Below the pieces are notes generated by a model. That model was not told where the DNA came from. It saw nothing but the letters and a program-made list of their open reading frames with translations, and did no database searches. A stretch of DNA of 64,000 nt from DATBAT01 sp963824805 (GTDB taxonomy: Bacteria > Acidobacteriota > Terriglobia > Terriglobales > Acidobacteriaceae). Below are positions 53,772-62,793 of the stretch, piece by piece. The stretch lies in contig CAWGQZ010000019.1 of assembly GCA_963824805.1 (NCBI GenBank), forward strand, positions 1 through 64,000. Direction: 5' to 3'. The translations under genes and the position numbers were made by a program. Every line of letters begins with the position of its first letter. Within the stretch, counting starts at the first letter, position 1.

Positions 53772-54530
53772 TTGGCGACATCCTTGGAAATTCAGCCCGA
53801 ACAACCAGTAAGCCGGACAGAGAATACCGGGAAACAGATTCGCAACACCATCCTGCAGGCCATCCCCGAAAGTGAGTATTCCCTTCTGCGGTCCTATCTA
53901 CAGACCGTCCGTCTGGAACACCAACAGATTCTGTTCCAGCCCAACGAAACCATTGAGTACTGCTACTTTCCCAATTCAGGAATGGTCTCTATGGTGGTGG
54001 TCACAAAGGAAGGATCAAGCGTAGAAGTCGGCGTGGTCGGGTTTGAAGGCTTTGTGGGACTTCCCGTGGCCTTCGGCTTTGAGACCAGTCCTCTGCAGGC
54101 CATCATCCAGGTTTCGCCCGCGGAAGCGGTTCGTATAAAGGCGGACACATTGCGGCGGCTGATCGGATCCGCACCGGAACTCAAAGTCCAACTTGACCGT
54201 TTTGCGGTGATTCAGGGAGCCATTGTCGGGCAGTTGGCGGCATGCAATCGCGTACACGAGCTTGAACCAAGATTGGCCCGCTGGCTGGCTATGAGCCACG
54301 ACCGGGTCCAGACCGATACCATGAATCTGACCCAGGAGTTCTTGTCGGAAATGCTGGGGACCGCCAGGCCGAGTGTGACCCTTGCCGCTGGCGCCCTGCA
54401 GCGGAAAGGCGCCATCGAATACGTTCGCGGCGCAATCAAGGTGCAGAACCGCGAGGTGCTCGAGCAGTCAGCGTGCGGGTGCTATGAAGTCATTCGGAAA
54501 TACAATACTGCGATGGGATTGCAAGCTTAG
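53772..54530 (+). CDS. Crp/Fnr-family transcriptional regulator
   Basis: A 252-residue regulator starting at TTG 53772 with a strong AGGAGG upstream. A cNMP-binding-type beta barrel (~45-140; VRLEHQQILFQPNETIEYCYFPNSGMVSMVVVTKEG) leads through the long helix to a winged helix (TMNLTQEFLSEMLGTARPSVTLAAGALQRKGAIEYVRGAIKV). The phosphate-binding cassette of true CRP (RxSAEV type) is absent and the FNR Cys cluster is not seen, so the effector is unknown. Its stop overlaps the convergent ubiD gene by 4 bp. Confidence 0.92.
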   Translation: MATSLEIQPEQPVSRTENTGKQIRNTILQAIPESEYSLLRSYLQTVRLEHQQILFQPNETIEYCYFPNSGMVSMVVVTKEGSSVEVGVVGFEGFVGLPVAFGFETSPLQAIIQVSPAEAVRIKADTLRRLIGSAPELKVQLDRFAVIQGAIVGQLAACNRVHELEPRLARWLAMSHDRVQTDTMNLTQEFLSEMLGTARPSVTLAAGALQRKGAIEYVRGAIKVQNREVLEQSACGCYEVIRKYNTAMGLQA

Positions 54531-56071
54531 CCCAATCCCAGTTCTTTCCATTTCTTGTCAACCAGAGCCTTCGTTTTTTCGTCCATTAGGATTTCGTCAG
54601 GCCAGGGCCGATTAAATCCCTCAGTGGCCCACTTGCGGGTGGCGTCGATTCCCATTTTCGAGCCGAAATTAGGCAGGCGCGAGGCATGGTCCAGCGAGTC
54701 CACAGGGCCCAGTGTGAACTGAATATCCCGCTCCGGGTCGATATGGTTGAGAGCCTTTAGCGTCACGTCCCCGATATTCTGTACGTCGACGTTTTCGTCA
54801 ACCACCACAATGCACTTGGTGAACATTGCCTGCCCCAGCGACCAGATCGCATTCATTACCTTGCGCGCCTGTCCGGGGTAAGACTTCTTGATGGAAACAA
54901 TCATCAGATTGTGGAAAACGCCTTCGAGGGGAAGGTTGATGTCTACGATTTCTGGGATTGTCAGTTTCATGAGCGGCAGGAAAATGCGCTCCACCGCTTT
55001 GCCCATCCATCCATCTTCCATCGGCGGCTTGCCCACGATGGTGGTCGAGTAGATGGGATCTTTGCGATGCGTAATGCAGGTAATGTGGAACACTGGATAG
55101 TTGTCTTCGAGCGAGTAAAAGCCGGTGTGGTCTCCGAAAGGCCCTTCGGTGCGCAGCTCGTCGAGTTCTACATAACCTTCCAGAATGATTTCAGCCGCCG
55201 CCGGAACTTCCAGGTCAACGGTTTCGCACTTTACCAACTCGAGCGGCTTCTGCCGAAGGAATCCGGCAATCAGATATTCCTCCACATCGGGAGGCGCAGG
55301 AACGATGGCTGAGAATGTGAGCGATGGGTCAGTGCCGATGGCTACCGCCACCTCCATCTTGCCCGTAGGACGGTCCCCTTCCGGCCGAATTGACCCTCCC
55401 GAACTCCGGGCCATGATATCCACAGCCGCCGAGGATCTCGTGGGATCCGCCTGTGCGGCCTCTGCGCGCAACCTCTCGCGGTAATGTTCCGCTCCTACTT
55501 TCTGACGCTGCCAGTGCATGCCGGTTGTTTGTCCGTCAAAGACCTGCATGCGGTACATTCCCACATTTCGCTTGCCGGTCTTGGGATCGCGCGTTATTAC
55601 GCATGGAAAGGTGATGAATCTTCCGGCATCCTTCGGCCAACACTGCAGAATCGGAAAGTAATCGAGCGAGAAATCGGTCTTTCGAATGACCTCTTTGCAG
55701 GGACCGGTATTGACTCCCTTGGGGAAGAACTTCCCCATTTCCGCCAGCATGGGCAGCATTTTCACTTTGTCGAGAAAGCCTTGCGGGGATTTCACGTCCA
55801 TGAAATGCCGAATGCGGTCAGCCACCTCATCCAGGGCATCGACCTCGAGAGCCAGGTTCATGCGCCGCGCCGAACCGAACTGGTTGATCAAAACCCGTGC
55901 ACCCGGCTTTCCTTTGATGTTCCGGAAAAGCAGGGCCGGACCGCCCTTCTTGCTGACGCGGTCCGCAATTTCAGTGATTTCCAGGATGGGATTGACTTCG
56001 GTGGCGATCTGTTTCAACTCGTTGGCGCGTTCCAGTGCCGCGATCCACTCACGAAGACTCTCGTATGCCAA
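54527..56071 (-). CDS. UbiD-family decarboxylase (prenylated-FMN dependent)
   Basis: A 514-residue enzyme of the UbiD family, which uses prenylated FMN from UbiX to (de)carboxylate aromatic or unsaturated acids. The catalytic Glu-Arg-Glu region is visible as EGPFGDHTGFYS with DGWMGKAVERIFLPL later. The N-terminus (SLREWIAALERANELKQI) and the conserved VGMYRMQVFDGQTTGMHWQR segment are typical. A role in ubiquinone or menaquinone precursor decarboxylation is possible. The ubiX partner is not in the window. The C-terminus overlaps the convergent Crp-like gene. Confidence 0.93.
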   Translation of the reverse strand: MAYESLREWIAALERANELKQIATEVNPILEITEIADRVSKKGGPALLFRNIKGKPGARVLINQFGSARRMNLALEVDALDEVADRIRHFMDVKSPQGFLDKVKMLPMLAEMGKFFPKGVNTGPCKEVIRKTDFSLDYFPILQCWPKDAGRFITFPCVITRDPKTGKRNVGMYRMQVFDGQTTGMHWQRQKVGAEHYRERLRAEAAQADPTRSSAAVDIMARSSGGSIRPEGDRPTGKMEVAVAIGTDPSLTFSAIVPAPPDVEEYLIAGFLRQKPLELVKCETVDLEVPAAAEIILEGYVELDELRTEGPFGDHTGFYSLEDNYPVFHITCITHRKDPIYSTTIVGKPPMEDGWMGKAVERIFLPLMKLTIPEIVDINLPLEGVFHNLMIVSIKKSYPGQARKVMNAIWSLGQAMFTKCIVVVDENVDVQNIGDVTLKALNHIDPERDIQFTLGPVDSLDHASRLPNFGSKMGIDATRKWATEGFNRPWPDEILMDEKTKALVDKKWKELGLG

Positions 56072-56257
56072 ACCCGCGCTCCTCAGGAAGCACGATTATA
56101 AGGCATGAAAAACCGTCCCGCTGGTCGCGGCGAGTCCGGGTCTGGAAATGGTCAAATTTCGCACCGGCAGCTAACCGCAGGCCATCCCTGCCCGTCTACA
56201 AGATATTCCTGATTGCCTCGACGGGGTGAATTTGAATAAATAGCCATGGAGGAAGCG

Positions 56258-56419
56258 ATGAACATTGGACCTTGCTGCCCGCGCTGCTCTTCACCGCTTG
56301 TGAGCATCCGGACAAGTGCCGGACTTCATTTCACCTGTCCCAACTATCCAAACTGCGCCACTCCGCTTCCGATGACAAAGCCGCCGCAAAGCATTGGCTC
56401 GACTGCAAGAGCTGCCTGA
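56258..56419 (+). CDS. 53-aa zinc-ribbon protein
   Basis: A very short gene. The ATG at 56258 is chosen because GGAGG lies 5 nt upstream; an in-frame ATG at 56246 is the alternative. The protein reads MNIGPCCPRCSSPL, then FTCPNYPNC, and ends in a Pro/Ser tail. The CPRC and CPNYPNC pairs resemble a topoisomerase-type zinc finger, so zinc binding is likely. It is divergent from ubiD, 186 bp away. No function is known. Confidence 0.6.
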   Translation: MNIGPCCPRCSSPLVSIRTSAGLHFTCPNYPNCATPLPMTKPPQSIGSTARAA

Positions 56420-56487
56420 TTTCTTAAGAGTTTTTGATTGGAGTTCTGGGGAGGAGCACCCGCTTCAGCCCGTGCCGTTTCCCGATG

Positions 56488-56628
56488 CTAAGCGGCTTCA
56501 ACGTTTTTTTCAGGCCACACTTCTACGATGTTGAACTTTTGAAGTATTCTTTCCACCAGCTCAACCAGCGGAATCAATTCCCTTTCCGCCTCCCCGTAGA
56601 AATTAAGATCCCTGATTTCTGGTTCCAT
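56488..56628 (-). CDS. 46-aa acidic hypothetical protein
   Basis: The ATG at 56628 has GAGGAGG 6 nt upstream, which supports a short gene over the longer frame to 56793. The product (MEPEIRDLNFYGEAERELI then PLVELVERILQKFNIVEVWP) is acidic, amphipathic and probably helical. No family is recognised. It belongs to a run of four very small genes between ubiD and the Gfo/Idh gene. Confidence 0.5.
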   Translation of the reverse strand: MEPEIRDLNFYGEAERELIPLVELVERILQKFNIVEVWPEKNVEAA

Positions 56629-56953
56629 GTGGGCCTCCTCGGACTGCTTGGTCAATGTACCGATGGACTCGGAACCCGGGCATCGGGCAATTCCTGTACG
56701 AGCACATAACCAAAGGCCAGTGGCCATTTTCGGAGTTTTCGGTGGCGCGAGCGCCCCCGCGAGAGCCTTATCTTTCCCTAACTGGAAGGTCAAACGTTAC
56801 GGCCACCAATTCGTGTAAAATTAATGCGGCGAGTAGAAATCAATCCGTCGCGCGCAGCGACGTTTGGCTAATCGACACCCAGCCGTAAATTACTCCCAAT
56901 TTCATCTCGACCCCCGGGCGCGGCCCGCGTCAAATTCGTGTCAGGAGACATCG

Positions 56954-57133
56954 ATGGCAAAGATTGCAAAAACAGCAGATCGCAAAAAGGAAATGGATAC
57001 CTCGAAAAGCACAGACTGTCCCAAGTGTGGCAAGCCCACCCGCATCGTAAAGCGGGTAAAAGACCGGGACCGCGGCGTCCCCGGTGGCATCTTCATCTCC
57101 TGCTCAGCTTGCGAATTCTTCGAGAAGCTCTAA
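56954..57133 (+). CDS. 59-aa zinc-ribbon protein
   Basis: From the ATG at 56954 (CAGGAGA upstream), the protein has a Lys-rich start (MAKIAKTADRKKEMDTSK) and one zinc ribbon made of CPKC (TDCPKCGKPTRIVKRVKD) and CSAC (GIFISCSACEFFEKL). The layout suggests nucleic-acid or protein binding. It is followed 40 bp later by a strong hairpin. The frame is open to 56864, but that part has no initiation signal. Confidence 0.72.
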   Translation: MAKIAKTADRKKEMDTSKSTDCPKCGKPTRIVKRVKDRDRGVPGGIFISCSACEFFEKL

Positions 57134-57173
57134 CCGCAAACCACTCAATAAGAGGCCTGACATCTCGACCGGA

Positions 57174-57204
57174 GCAAGATGATCCGCAAAGCGGATCATC
57201 TTGC
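57174..57204. terminator. Perfect 14-bp hairpin
   Basis: GCAAGATGATCCGC (57174-57187) pairs base for base with GCGGATCATCTTGC (57191-57204) around an AAA loop. It lies between the ends of two convergent tiny genes (57133 on +, 57279 on -), as expected of a shared terminator. Neither side has a U tract, so it may act as an RNA 3'-end stabiliser or a protein site instead. Confidence 0.6.
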
Positions 57205-57278
57205 GGAGGGTTGAATTTGCCTGCAATGGTGTCGCGCCCGCGACACGATGTCTCCAAGGCCAGACCGCGATGGCAAGT

Positions 57279-57443
57279 TCACCGGCGCAAAGCCGCCAGA
57301 ATCTTTTCCTGGTTCTTCACAATGAGGTCAAGCGTCTGCTGATTTTTCTTAATCTCCTCCTGGTTTTTCAGGATGAGAGTCTGGTTTTGAAGAATCATTT
57401 TCTGATTGGCGAGCACATCGGTTTCGGAGAGGGTTTGTGCCAT
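57279..57443 (-). CDS. 54-aa coiled-coil protein with NQ heptad repeat
   Basis: A tiny gene with AGGAGG 7 nt upstream of the ATG at 57443. The protein is a single helix built of seven-residue units that begin with Asn-Gln: NQKMILQ, NQTLILK, NQEEIKK, then NQQTLDL, a short slip, and NQEKILA. Ile/Leu recurs two to three residues later, giving the a/d pattern of a coiled coil with a polar layer in each heptad. A short non-helical start (MAQTLSETDVLA) and ALRR end complete it. Parallel trimer or dimer formation is likely; partner unknown. Confidence 0.7.
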   Translation of the reverse strand: MAQTLSETDVLANQKMILQNQTLILKNQEEIKKNQQTLDLIVKNQEKILAALRR

Positions 57444-57607
57444 GGGAAGCCTCCTGGAATATTTCTACTGAAGAGATTTCAGACGATATCACACATCGCG
57501 GGTACCGCAATCACAGCGTCTGGCTGCCCGGCCTCCCTGCCCTTGGCTTGTGACCATCATCCGCGTATCGTACTGATCTGATCACTTTCCCAACGTGAGG
57601 ACTGACT

Positions 57608-58960
57608 GTGCACCAATGGAATCGTAGGAGTTTTCTTCAGCTTGCCAGCGGAGCGACCGCAGGAACCCTGCTCACCAAAAACGTGTATGCCCTGGCTCCG
57701 CTCCAGACCGAGCCCGCCAAGCCGGTGGCGGCGAATGACCACATCCAGATCGCGCTGATCGGTGCTGGCGGCCAGGGCCAGGGGGATACGACCCATGCCG
57801 TGCAGGTGCCTGGGGTGAAGCTGGTGGCGGTGGCCGATTGCTATGACGGTCGGCTCGAGCATAGCAAGGAACTTTGGGGACAAGATGTCTTCACCACCCG
57901 CGACTATAACGAGATTCTCGCGCGGAAAGATATTGACGCGGTCATCATCGGCACCCCTGACCACTGGCACAAGCAAGCATCGGTCGACGCGATGAAGGCG
58001 GGTAAAGACGTTTATTGCGAAAAGCCCATGATCCACCTGTACTCCGATGGGCCGGAGATGATCGACGCGGCGAAGGCGAACAAACGAATCCTGCAGATCG
58101 GCAGCCAGCGGGTGAGTTCGATCATCTACGCCAAGGCTAAGGAACTGCTGGCTGCGGGTGCGATCGGGCAACTGAACATGGTGACAGCGCGCTGGGACCG
58201 CAACTCTTCGATGGGAGCCTGGAATTACACGGTGGCCCCCGATGCCTCCACCGCAACCTGCGACTGGCCGCGCTTTCTGGGGACAGCACCGAAGATTCCG
58301 TTCAATGGCGAGCACTTCTTCCAGTGGCGCAAGTGGAAGGCATACGGCACCGGCGTGGCCGGCGATCTGTTTGTCCATCTTTTCAGCGGAACCCACTTCA
58401 TAACCGGGGCTCACGGTCCTACCCGTGCGATGGCGACCGGTGGGCTGCGCTTCTGGAAAGATGGCCGCGATGCTGCCGATGTGATGCTTGGACTGTTTGA
58501 CTATCGGGAGGGCTTCAATCTCAGTCTACGTGTGAATTTTGTTGATGGAGGCGAAGAGAGCGAGGGCCTGACCTTCACCGGTTCCGAAGGAACCATGGAC
58601 ATTGCCGGACAAACCGTCAGCGTCAACCAGGTGCCACGCGAGAAAGACCCGGGGCTGTTCGTGAACAGCTTCCCCGAGGCAATGCAAAAACAAATTCGCG
58701 CGGATCACGAGAAGAAGTATCCCAAGCCGCATCCCGATGGACCGCCCGAAGCAGGTTACGAAAAGTATGTGGCGCCCGAGGGATACAGCGACAGTTACGA
58801 CCACTTCAAGAATTTCTTCGCGGCTGTTCGCAGCCGTCGGCCGGTTGTAGAAGACGGGGTCTTCGGCTACCGCGCCGCCGGAGCAGCGTTGCTTGCCAAT
58901 CTCAGCATCGAGCGTGGCGAAGTAGTGCATTGGGACCCCGATGCCATGAAGTTGGTGTAG
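57608..58960 (+). CDS. Gfo/Idh/MocA-family oxidoreductase with Tat signal
   Basis: A 450-residue NAD(P)-dependent sugar-type oxidoreductase. The GTG at 57608 is preceded by GTGAGGAC. The N-terminus has a twin-arginine signal (NRRSFLQLASGATAGTLL), so it is exported folded. The Rossmann motif is ALIGAGGQGQG, the catalytic Lys lies in YCEKPM, and DHWHKQASVDAMKAGKDV is typical. The C-terminal domain carries GEHFFQWRKWKAYGTG and DLFVHLFSGTHF, with probable catalytic His residues. Such exported members process glycosides or sugar polymers in Acidobacteria and Planctomycetes; the substrate is unknown. Confidence 0.93.
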   Translation: MHQWNRRSFLQLASGATAGTLLTKNVYALAPLQTEPAKPVAANDHIQIALIGAGGQGQGDTTHAVQVPGVKLVAVADCYDGRLEHSKELWGQDVFTTRDYNEILARKDIDAVIIGTPDHWHKQASVDAMKAGKDVYCEKPMIHLYSDGPEMIDAAKANKRILQIGSQRVSSIIYAKAKELLAAGAIGQLNMVTARWDRNSSMGAWNYTVAPDASTATCDWPRFLGTAPKIPFNGEHFFQWRKWKAYGTGVAGDLFVHLFSGTHFITGAHGPTRAMATGGLRFWKDGRDAADVMLGLFDYREGFNLSLRVNFVDGGEESEGLTFTGSEGTMDIAGQTVSVNQVPREKDPGLFVNSFPEAMQKQIRADHEKKYPKPHPDGPPEAGYEKYVAPEGYSDSYDHFKNFFAAVRSRRPVVEDGVFGYRAAGAALLANLSIERGEVVHWDPDAMKLV

Positions 58961-59382
58961 GTTCGATCTGCAAATGGTTTAGCTCGTACTCGTGCTTGGG
59001 CACCACTTCCCAAAAAAGCGAGAGGCAGGGCACCCTCAGGCTTGCCTGTGGGAGGGCGGGAGGAGCGTCTTCGCAGGTTTCCATCTTCGCTGCCTCCCTG
59101 GATGCTCGGGAAGTCGGACCCCGAGCTGACGCATTCAAGTTTAGCGTCCCGGCCAGTGTTACCGCCAGATTCGCTCAGCTTATAATTGCGCGGATGTCGG
59201 GCATTCCTTCTCATCTCTGGACGCATACCACAGGCCAGCGCTGGATCGAGGATCCTTACCTTTGCATTCAGCACTCACAATTTTCATTCGCCACTACGCG
59301 CGCAGTTAGGAGGTCTGCGGGCCATTGAAATTCTTCCCAGTCGTGGATTAAATAAAGTGAAGGTCTCACGCAAAGGAAAACT
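58961..59382. other. Non-coding gap
   Basis: About 420 bp without a supported gene. An open + frame (58930-59328) is a run-on with no ribosome binding site or motif. No tRNA, strong terminator or repeat is seen. AAAGGAAA immediately before 59383 is the ribosome binding region of the DinB gene. Confidence 0.5.
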
Positions 59383-59892
59383 ATGAATCTTACTGATCTG
59401 ATTTCGCAGGATTTGAAACGAGAGACAGAAGGCACACGCCGCGTGCTTGCGCGCGTCCCCGAGGGACGCGACGACTGGAGACCTCATCCGAAATCAATGC
59501 CGCTGGGATATTTAGCTACATTGGTCGCGACGCTGCCTTCGTGGATAGTGATGATGGTGAACCAGGACCAGTGGGATCTCGCTCCTCCGGGAGGCGAGCG
59601 TGTTCAGCCACCGAAGCTCACCACCCGAAGCCAATGGTTGGCGGCTCACGACGACAGCGTGAAGAAGGCGCAGGAGACACTGGCGGAGACGACCGACGCA
59701 CACCTGATGACTCCATGGAAATTTATGGTCAGCGGGCATGTGGTGAGCGAATTGCCGAGACACATTATGATTCGCGACAGCGTGCTGAACCATCTGGCGC
59801 ATCACTCCGGACAACTAACCGTTTATCTTCGCCTCAATGAGCAGCTGGTTCCAGGGATATACGGGCCGTCGGCGGATGAATCATTCGGTTAA
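59383..59892 (+). CDS. DinB-superfamily protein
   Basis: A 169-residue four-helix-bundle protein of the DinB/YfiT superfamily, members of which often bind a metal with three His. The C-terminal HxxxH-like pair is visible in LNHLAHHSGQLTVYLR. The first-helix ligand is not clear (ATLVATLPSWIVMMV has no His), so metal binding may be incomplete. Such proteins are usually thiol transferases or stress-linked hydrolases. It has AAAGGAAA upstream and no operon partners. Confidence 0.83.
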   Translation: MNLTDLISQDLKRETEGTRRVLARVPEGRDDWRPHPKSMPLGYLATLVATLPSWIVMMVNQDQWDLAPPGGERVQPPKLTTRSQWLAAHDDSVKKAQETLAETTDAHLMTPWKFMVSGHVVSELPRHIMIRDSVLNHLAHHSGQLTVYLRLNEQLVPGIYGPSADESFG

Positions 59893-59958
59893 TGGGGCGT
59901 TCTAAGGTCGCAGAGACGTCTCTTCGCTACGTCTCCAGGCTCGTTCTCGACGCAAATC

Positions 59959-61062
59959 TTATCGGACAAACTCCGGGAAACTCATCGACACAATTCCGGC
60001 CACCGAGCCCAACAGCGCCAGCGTTCCCGCCAGTTGGAGGCTTGCGCGGCGGCCCAACTGCTGTCCAATCGCGCTTAATGAATAAATGCTTGCCGGTCCG
60101 AGGGTGCAGAGTAGCGCGACCACATACGGAGTCGGCACCCCCGCGTGATAGAGCACGTAGGCAAGCGCCACATCAAGCGCCATGGGCACCGGCAGGAAGG
60201 TGCCAAATATCGCGACGGCGATCACGCCCAGTGTCGACACCGGAACCTGGGTTCCATAAGCCGGGATCAGTTCGGCCGCCATGGCTCCCAGCACCGCAGC
60301 AAGAACCATCCAGGGCAAAGTCAGCAGAGTGAGCCGCAGCAGGTTTCGAAAATATGCGGTAAAGAAGGCAAGTAGCCGCTTCCCTAGCGGCTTTTGCTCA
60401 TGCGATAGATTCAGCCCAATAAGCTTGCGGGGATTCTCTGCAATGAGTAGGGGAAGAACCGCCACCAGCAGGCCCGGCACGATCAGTCGCAGGAGTGCCA
60501 CGGGAAGCGGGAACAAGACGAACGCCATGGTGAGCACGATGGGATTGAAACTAGGCGAACTGATCATGGCAGCGACCGTCAGTCGCGTGCTTGCCCCCGA
60601 TACCAACAGGCTTTGCGCAACCGGCGTCGCACAATTAGTACACACTCCTAGCGGCGACCCCGCGACAACTCCGCAAAGTACGTTGCCCGCTGTCGAGGAG
60701 AAACGTCTAGGCGCCATGCTCCCAGCAAGCAGTGTCATGATCGCTGCTCCAAACGGCAAGGCAAAATACATGCCAAAGCGGTTGGTGTAGATCCAATTCA
60801 CACTTGTGCGGAATATCCGCGTCGTCGCCGGCATGTCGGGAGTTACCTTCATGAGCGCATCGAAGGAAATCACTCCCTGCACCTTGACACCGGTACCGGC
60901 GTGTAATCGCTTGAGCAGCGCGGGATAGCGTTGCTGGGTCCAGAAAACCAAGACCACGGCGAGAGCAATCACGATCGACAGCGTTATTTCCAACCTGCGG
61001 CTGGGCGTGGTTGCCGATGAAACTGTGGGAGTGCGTAGGGTCGTGTTTATGGCTGTGCTCAT
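59959..61062 (-). CDS. Predicted permease, DUF318/ArsP-like
   Basis: A 367-residue membrane protein with about eight to nine hydrophobic helices. The segment AGSPLGVCTNCATPVAQSLLVSGAS with its Cys pair, and SSPSFNPIVLTMAF, are the permease-family (PF03773 type) signatures. ArsP members export organoarsenicals; others have unknown substrates. There is a ~50-residue soluble loop (KRLHAGTGVKVQGVISFDALM) after the first helix. No ars genes other than the distant ArsR-type regulator are nearby, so arsenic transport is not implied. Confidence 0.85.
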   Translation of the reverse strand: MSTAINTTLRTPTVSSATTPSRRLEITLSIVIALAVVLVFWTQQRYPALLKRLHAGTGVKVQGVISFDALMKVTPDMPATTRIFRTSVNWIYTNRFGMYFALPFGAAIMTLLAGSMAPRRFSSTAGNVLCGVVAGSPLGVCTNCATPVAQSLLVSGASTRLTVAAMISSPSFNPIVLTMAFVLFPLPVALLRLIVPGLLVAVLPLLIAENPRKLIGLNLSHEQKPLGKRLLAFFTAYFRNLLRLTLLTLPWMVLAAVLGAMAAELIPAYGTQVPVSTLGVIAVAIFGTFLPVPMALDVALAYVLYHAGVPTPYVVALLCTLGPASIYSLSAIGQQLGRRASLQLAGTLALLGSVAGIVSMSFPEFVR

Positions 61063-61240
61063 GGGTGGCGGGAGTTTACGGTTGCGGGCCGGAGTTTGGG
61101 AATAATACTTTTTAATTAGGCGAGGTTAAAATTGGATGACTTTTTCTTTAAGGGGCCGCGAACCAAATCCCCGCCCAAGCGAACCTGGACGGGCACCCCT
61201 CCCCATTACAATCCCGACTCCCCACATCACACATCTGGTG

Positions 61241-61960
61241 CTAGCGAGCGGCGGTCACTTGGACGGCAGTCATCTCCTCGACGATTGCTCTTGCGGCGGC
61301 GGAAGGGTTGGGAGCTTCCGTGATGGGGCGTCCGATTACGATGTGACTGGCTCCGGCGGCGATTGCCTGGGCTGGGGTTACTACTCTTGCCTGATCTCCG
61401 TGGCTGGCTCCGGCGGGACGCACACCCGGAGTCACGATAGCTATTTCGTCGCCGAGGTCGCGGCGCAGGTCGGACACTTCCCTCGCCGAGGAGACGATCC
61501 CTTGGCATCCGCAGTCGATGGCCATCCGAGCCAGGCGAAGTACCTGCGGCGTCATTTCCGCAGATATCCCAATTTCTTCCAGATCGCTTCCTGCCATGCT
61601 GGTCAGGACTGTCACAGCGAGAGTTATGAGAGCGGGATTAGAACGGGCCGCGTCGGTGGCGGCGCGGAGCATCTTTGAGCCCCCGGAGCTGTGCACGGTC
61701 AGCATGCTGACGTTCAACGCGGCCGCCTCTTTCACCGCAGCTGCGACGGTATTGGGTATGTCGTGATATTTCAGGTCGAGGAAGACACGGCGCCCGGAAG
61801 CGATCAGGTCCCGCACCACGGGCGGGCCTTCGGCGGTGTAGAGCTGCATCCCCACTTTATAAATGGAGGCCGACTCGCCCACGGCAGTGACAATCTGCCG
61901 GGCGGCGGCCGAGGAAGAAACATCCAGGGCGACGATCAAACGCTCGCGCGGATCCATCAC
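61241..61960 (-). CDS. pyrF: Orotidine 5'-phosphate decarboxylase
   Basis: PyrF makes UMP from OMP, the last step of de novo pyrimidine synthesis. The 239-residue TIM-barrel has LIVALDVSS, the catalytic Lys-Asp array in FLDLKYHDIPNTV, TVHSSGGSKML, the VTPGVRPAG phosphate site and GASHIVIGRPITEA. It matches the short bacterial subgroup. It follows rlpA by 23 bp on the same strand. The ~180 bp to the permease gene are non-coding. Confidence 0.96.
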   Translation of the reverse strand: MMDPRERLIVALDVSSSAAARQIVTAVGESASIYKVGMQLYTAEGPPVVRDLIASGRRVFLDLKYHDIPNTVAAAVKEAAALNVSMLTVHSSGGSKMLRAATDAARSNPALITLAVTVLTSMAGSDLEEIGISAEMTPQVLRLARMAIDCGCQGIVSSAREVSDLRRDLGDEIAIVTPGVRPAGASHGDQARVVTPAQAIAAGASHIVIGRPITEAPNPSAAARAIVEEMTAVQVTAAR

Positions 61961-61983
61961 CCTGGAGTCTAATTGGTCTTGAA

Positions 61984-62477
61984 CTAGTTGGCTACGGGAG
62001 AGTTGGGACGATGAAGCATAGCCATCATTGACGGGCGGACGATATCGATGCGCACCCGCTGTACACCGCGGGACTTAAAGCCCAGCACCTTGGCGGCGCT
62101 GTAGGAGACATCGACAATGCGGTCCGGAACCACGGGTCCACGATCATTGATGCGCACTAGCACGTTATGGCCATTGCGCAGGTTAGTGATGCGAACTATG
62201 GTACCCAAAGGCAGCTCGAGATGAGCCGCTGTCAGGTCGTACATGTTGTAAGGCTCGCCGCTTGCCGTGGGCTTGCCCTGAAAACTTTCTCCATACCAGG
62301 AGGCGGTACCGATTTGGTACGGCTTTGCCTTGGTCAGCTTCTTGTGAAACGTCTCGACTACTTGTGGCGGTACGTCAACTTGGGCTTTTTCCGACCCTGA
62401 GCTGGTTGGCCTCGAGCCGCTCCCAGGCTAACGACCGATAAAATGATCGCCAGTCCATGAGCAAAACGCTTTCTCAT
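61984..62477 (-). CDS. rlpA: RlpA-like DPBB-domain protein, one frameshift
   Basis: RlpA-like proteins are septal or envelope lytic transglycosylases acting on denuded glycan. The ATG at 62477 has GAGAGGTGA upstream and a signal peptide (RFAHGLAIILSVVSLGAARG). The frame breaks at 62391-62396, where one base is missing. The next frame gives SEKAQVDVPPQ, then KPYQIGTASWYGESFQGKPTASGEPYNMYDLTAAH. The DPBB core has VLVRINDRGPVVPDRIVDVSYSAAKVLG. The Asp in NDRGP, needed for catalysis, is present. No SPOR domain follows, so this is the short form. pyrF is downstream. Confidence 0.9.
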
Positions 62478-62793
62478 CCAGTCACCTCTCGTCTCTAGTG
62501 TCGTTCCTCCGTACTACATCGCCTGAGCTCCACAAAGGCTACAGTTCTGGGTGGGTCGTGTCAACGGGGGAAATCCTGTAAAAGAGTAGCATTCTTATAA
62601 CTATTGCTTCGGTAATCTGCTGTATGGGTTGAGGAAAACTCCTAGGAAGCTTACAAAACAGCCACTTAGATATTTATCAGTTAGTAAATAATCAAAATCA
62701 GCAGGACAAGTAAGATTTACTCTGCCCAATGATTACAATAGCTTACAGGGAATACCTAAAGTACATCACACAAACAGGCCATGGACAGAGAAA
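62478..62793. other. Non-coding, A/T-rich stretch
   Basis: About 315 bp, noticeably richer in A/T than the flanks at 62575-62760 (for example TTATCAGTTAGTAAATAATCAAAATC), with no protein-like frame. It separates rlpA from the convergent-end of the transglutaminase-like gene. No tRNA, repeat or clear hairpin is seen. Confidence 0.5.

Noticed and set aside
57557..58414. 285-codon open frame on - opposite the Gfo/Idh gene
   Set aside because: Shadow of a well-supported gene; long antisense frames are common in G+C-rich DNA.
58930..59328. 132-codon open frame after the Gfo/Idh gene
   Set aside because: It starts inside the Gfo/Idh coding region, has no ribosome binding site and no recognisable composition.
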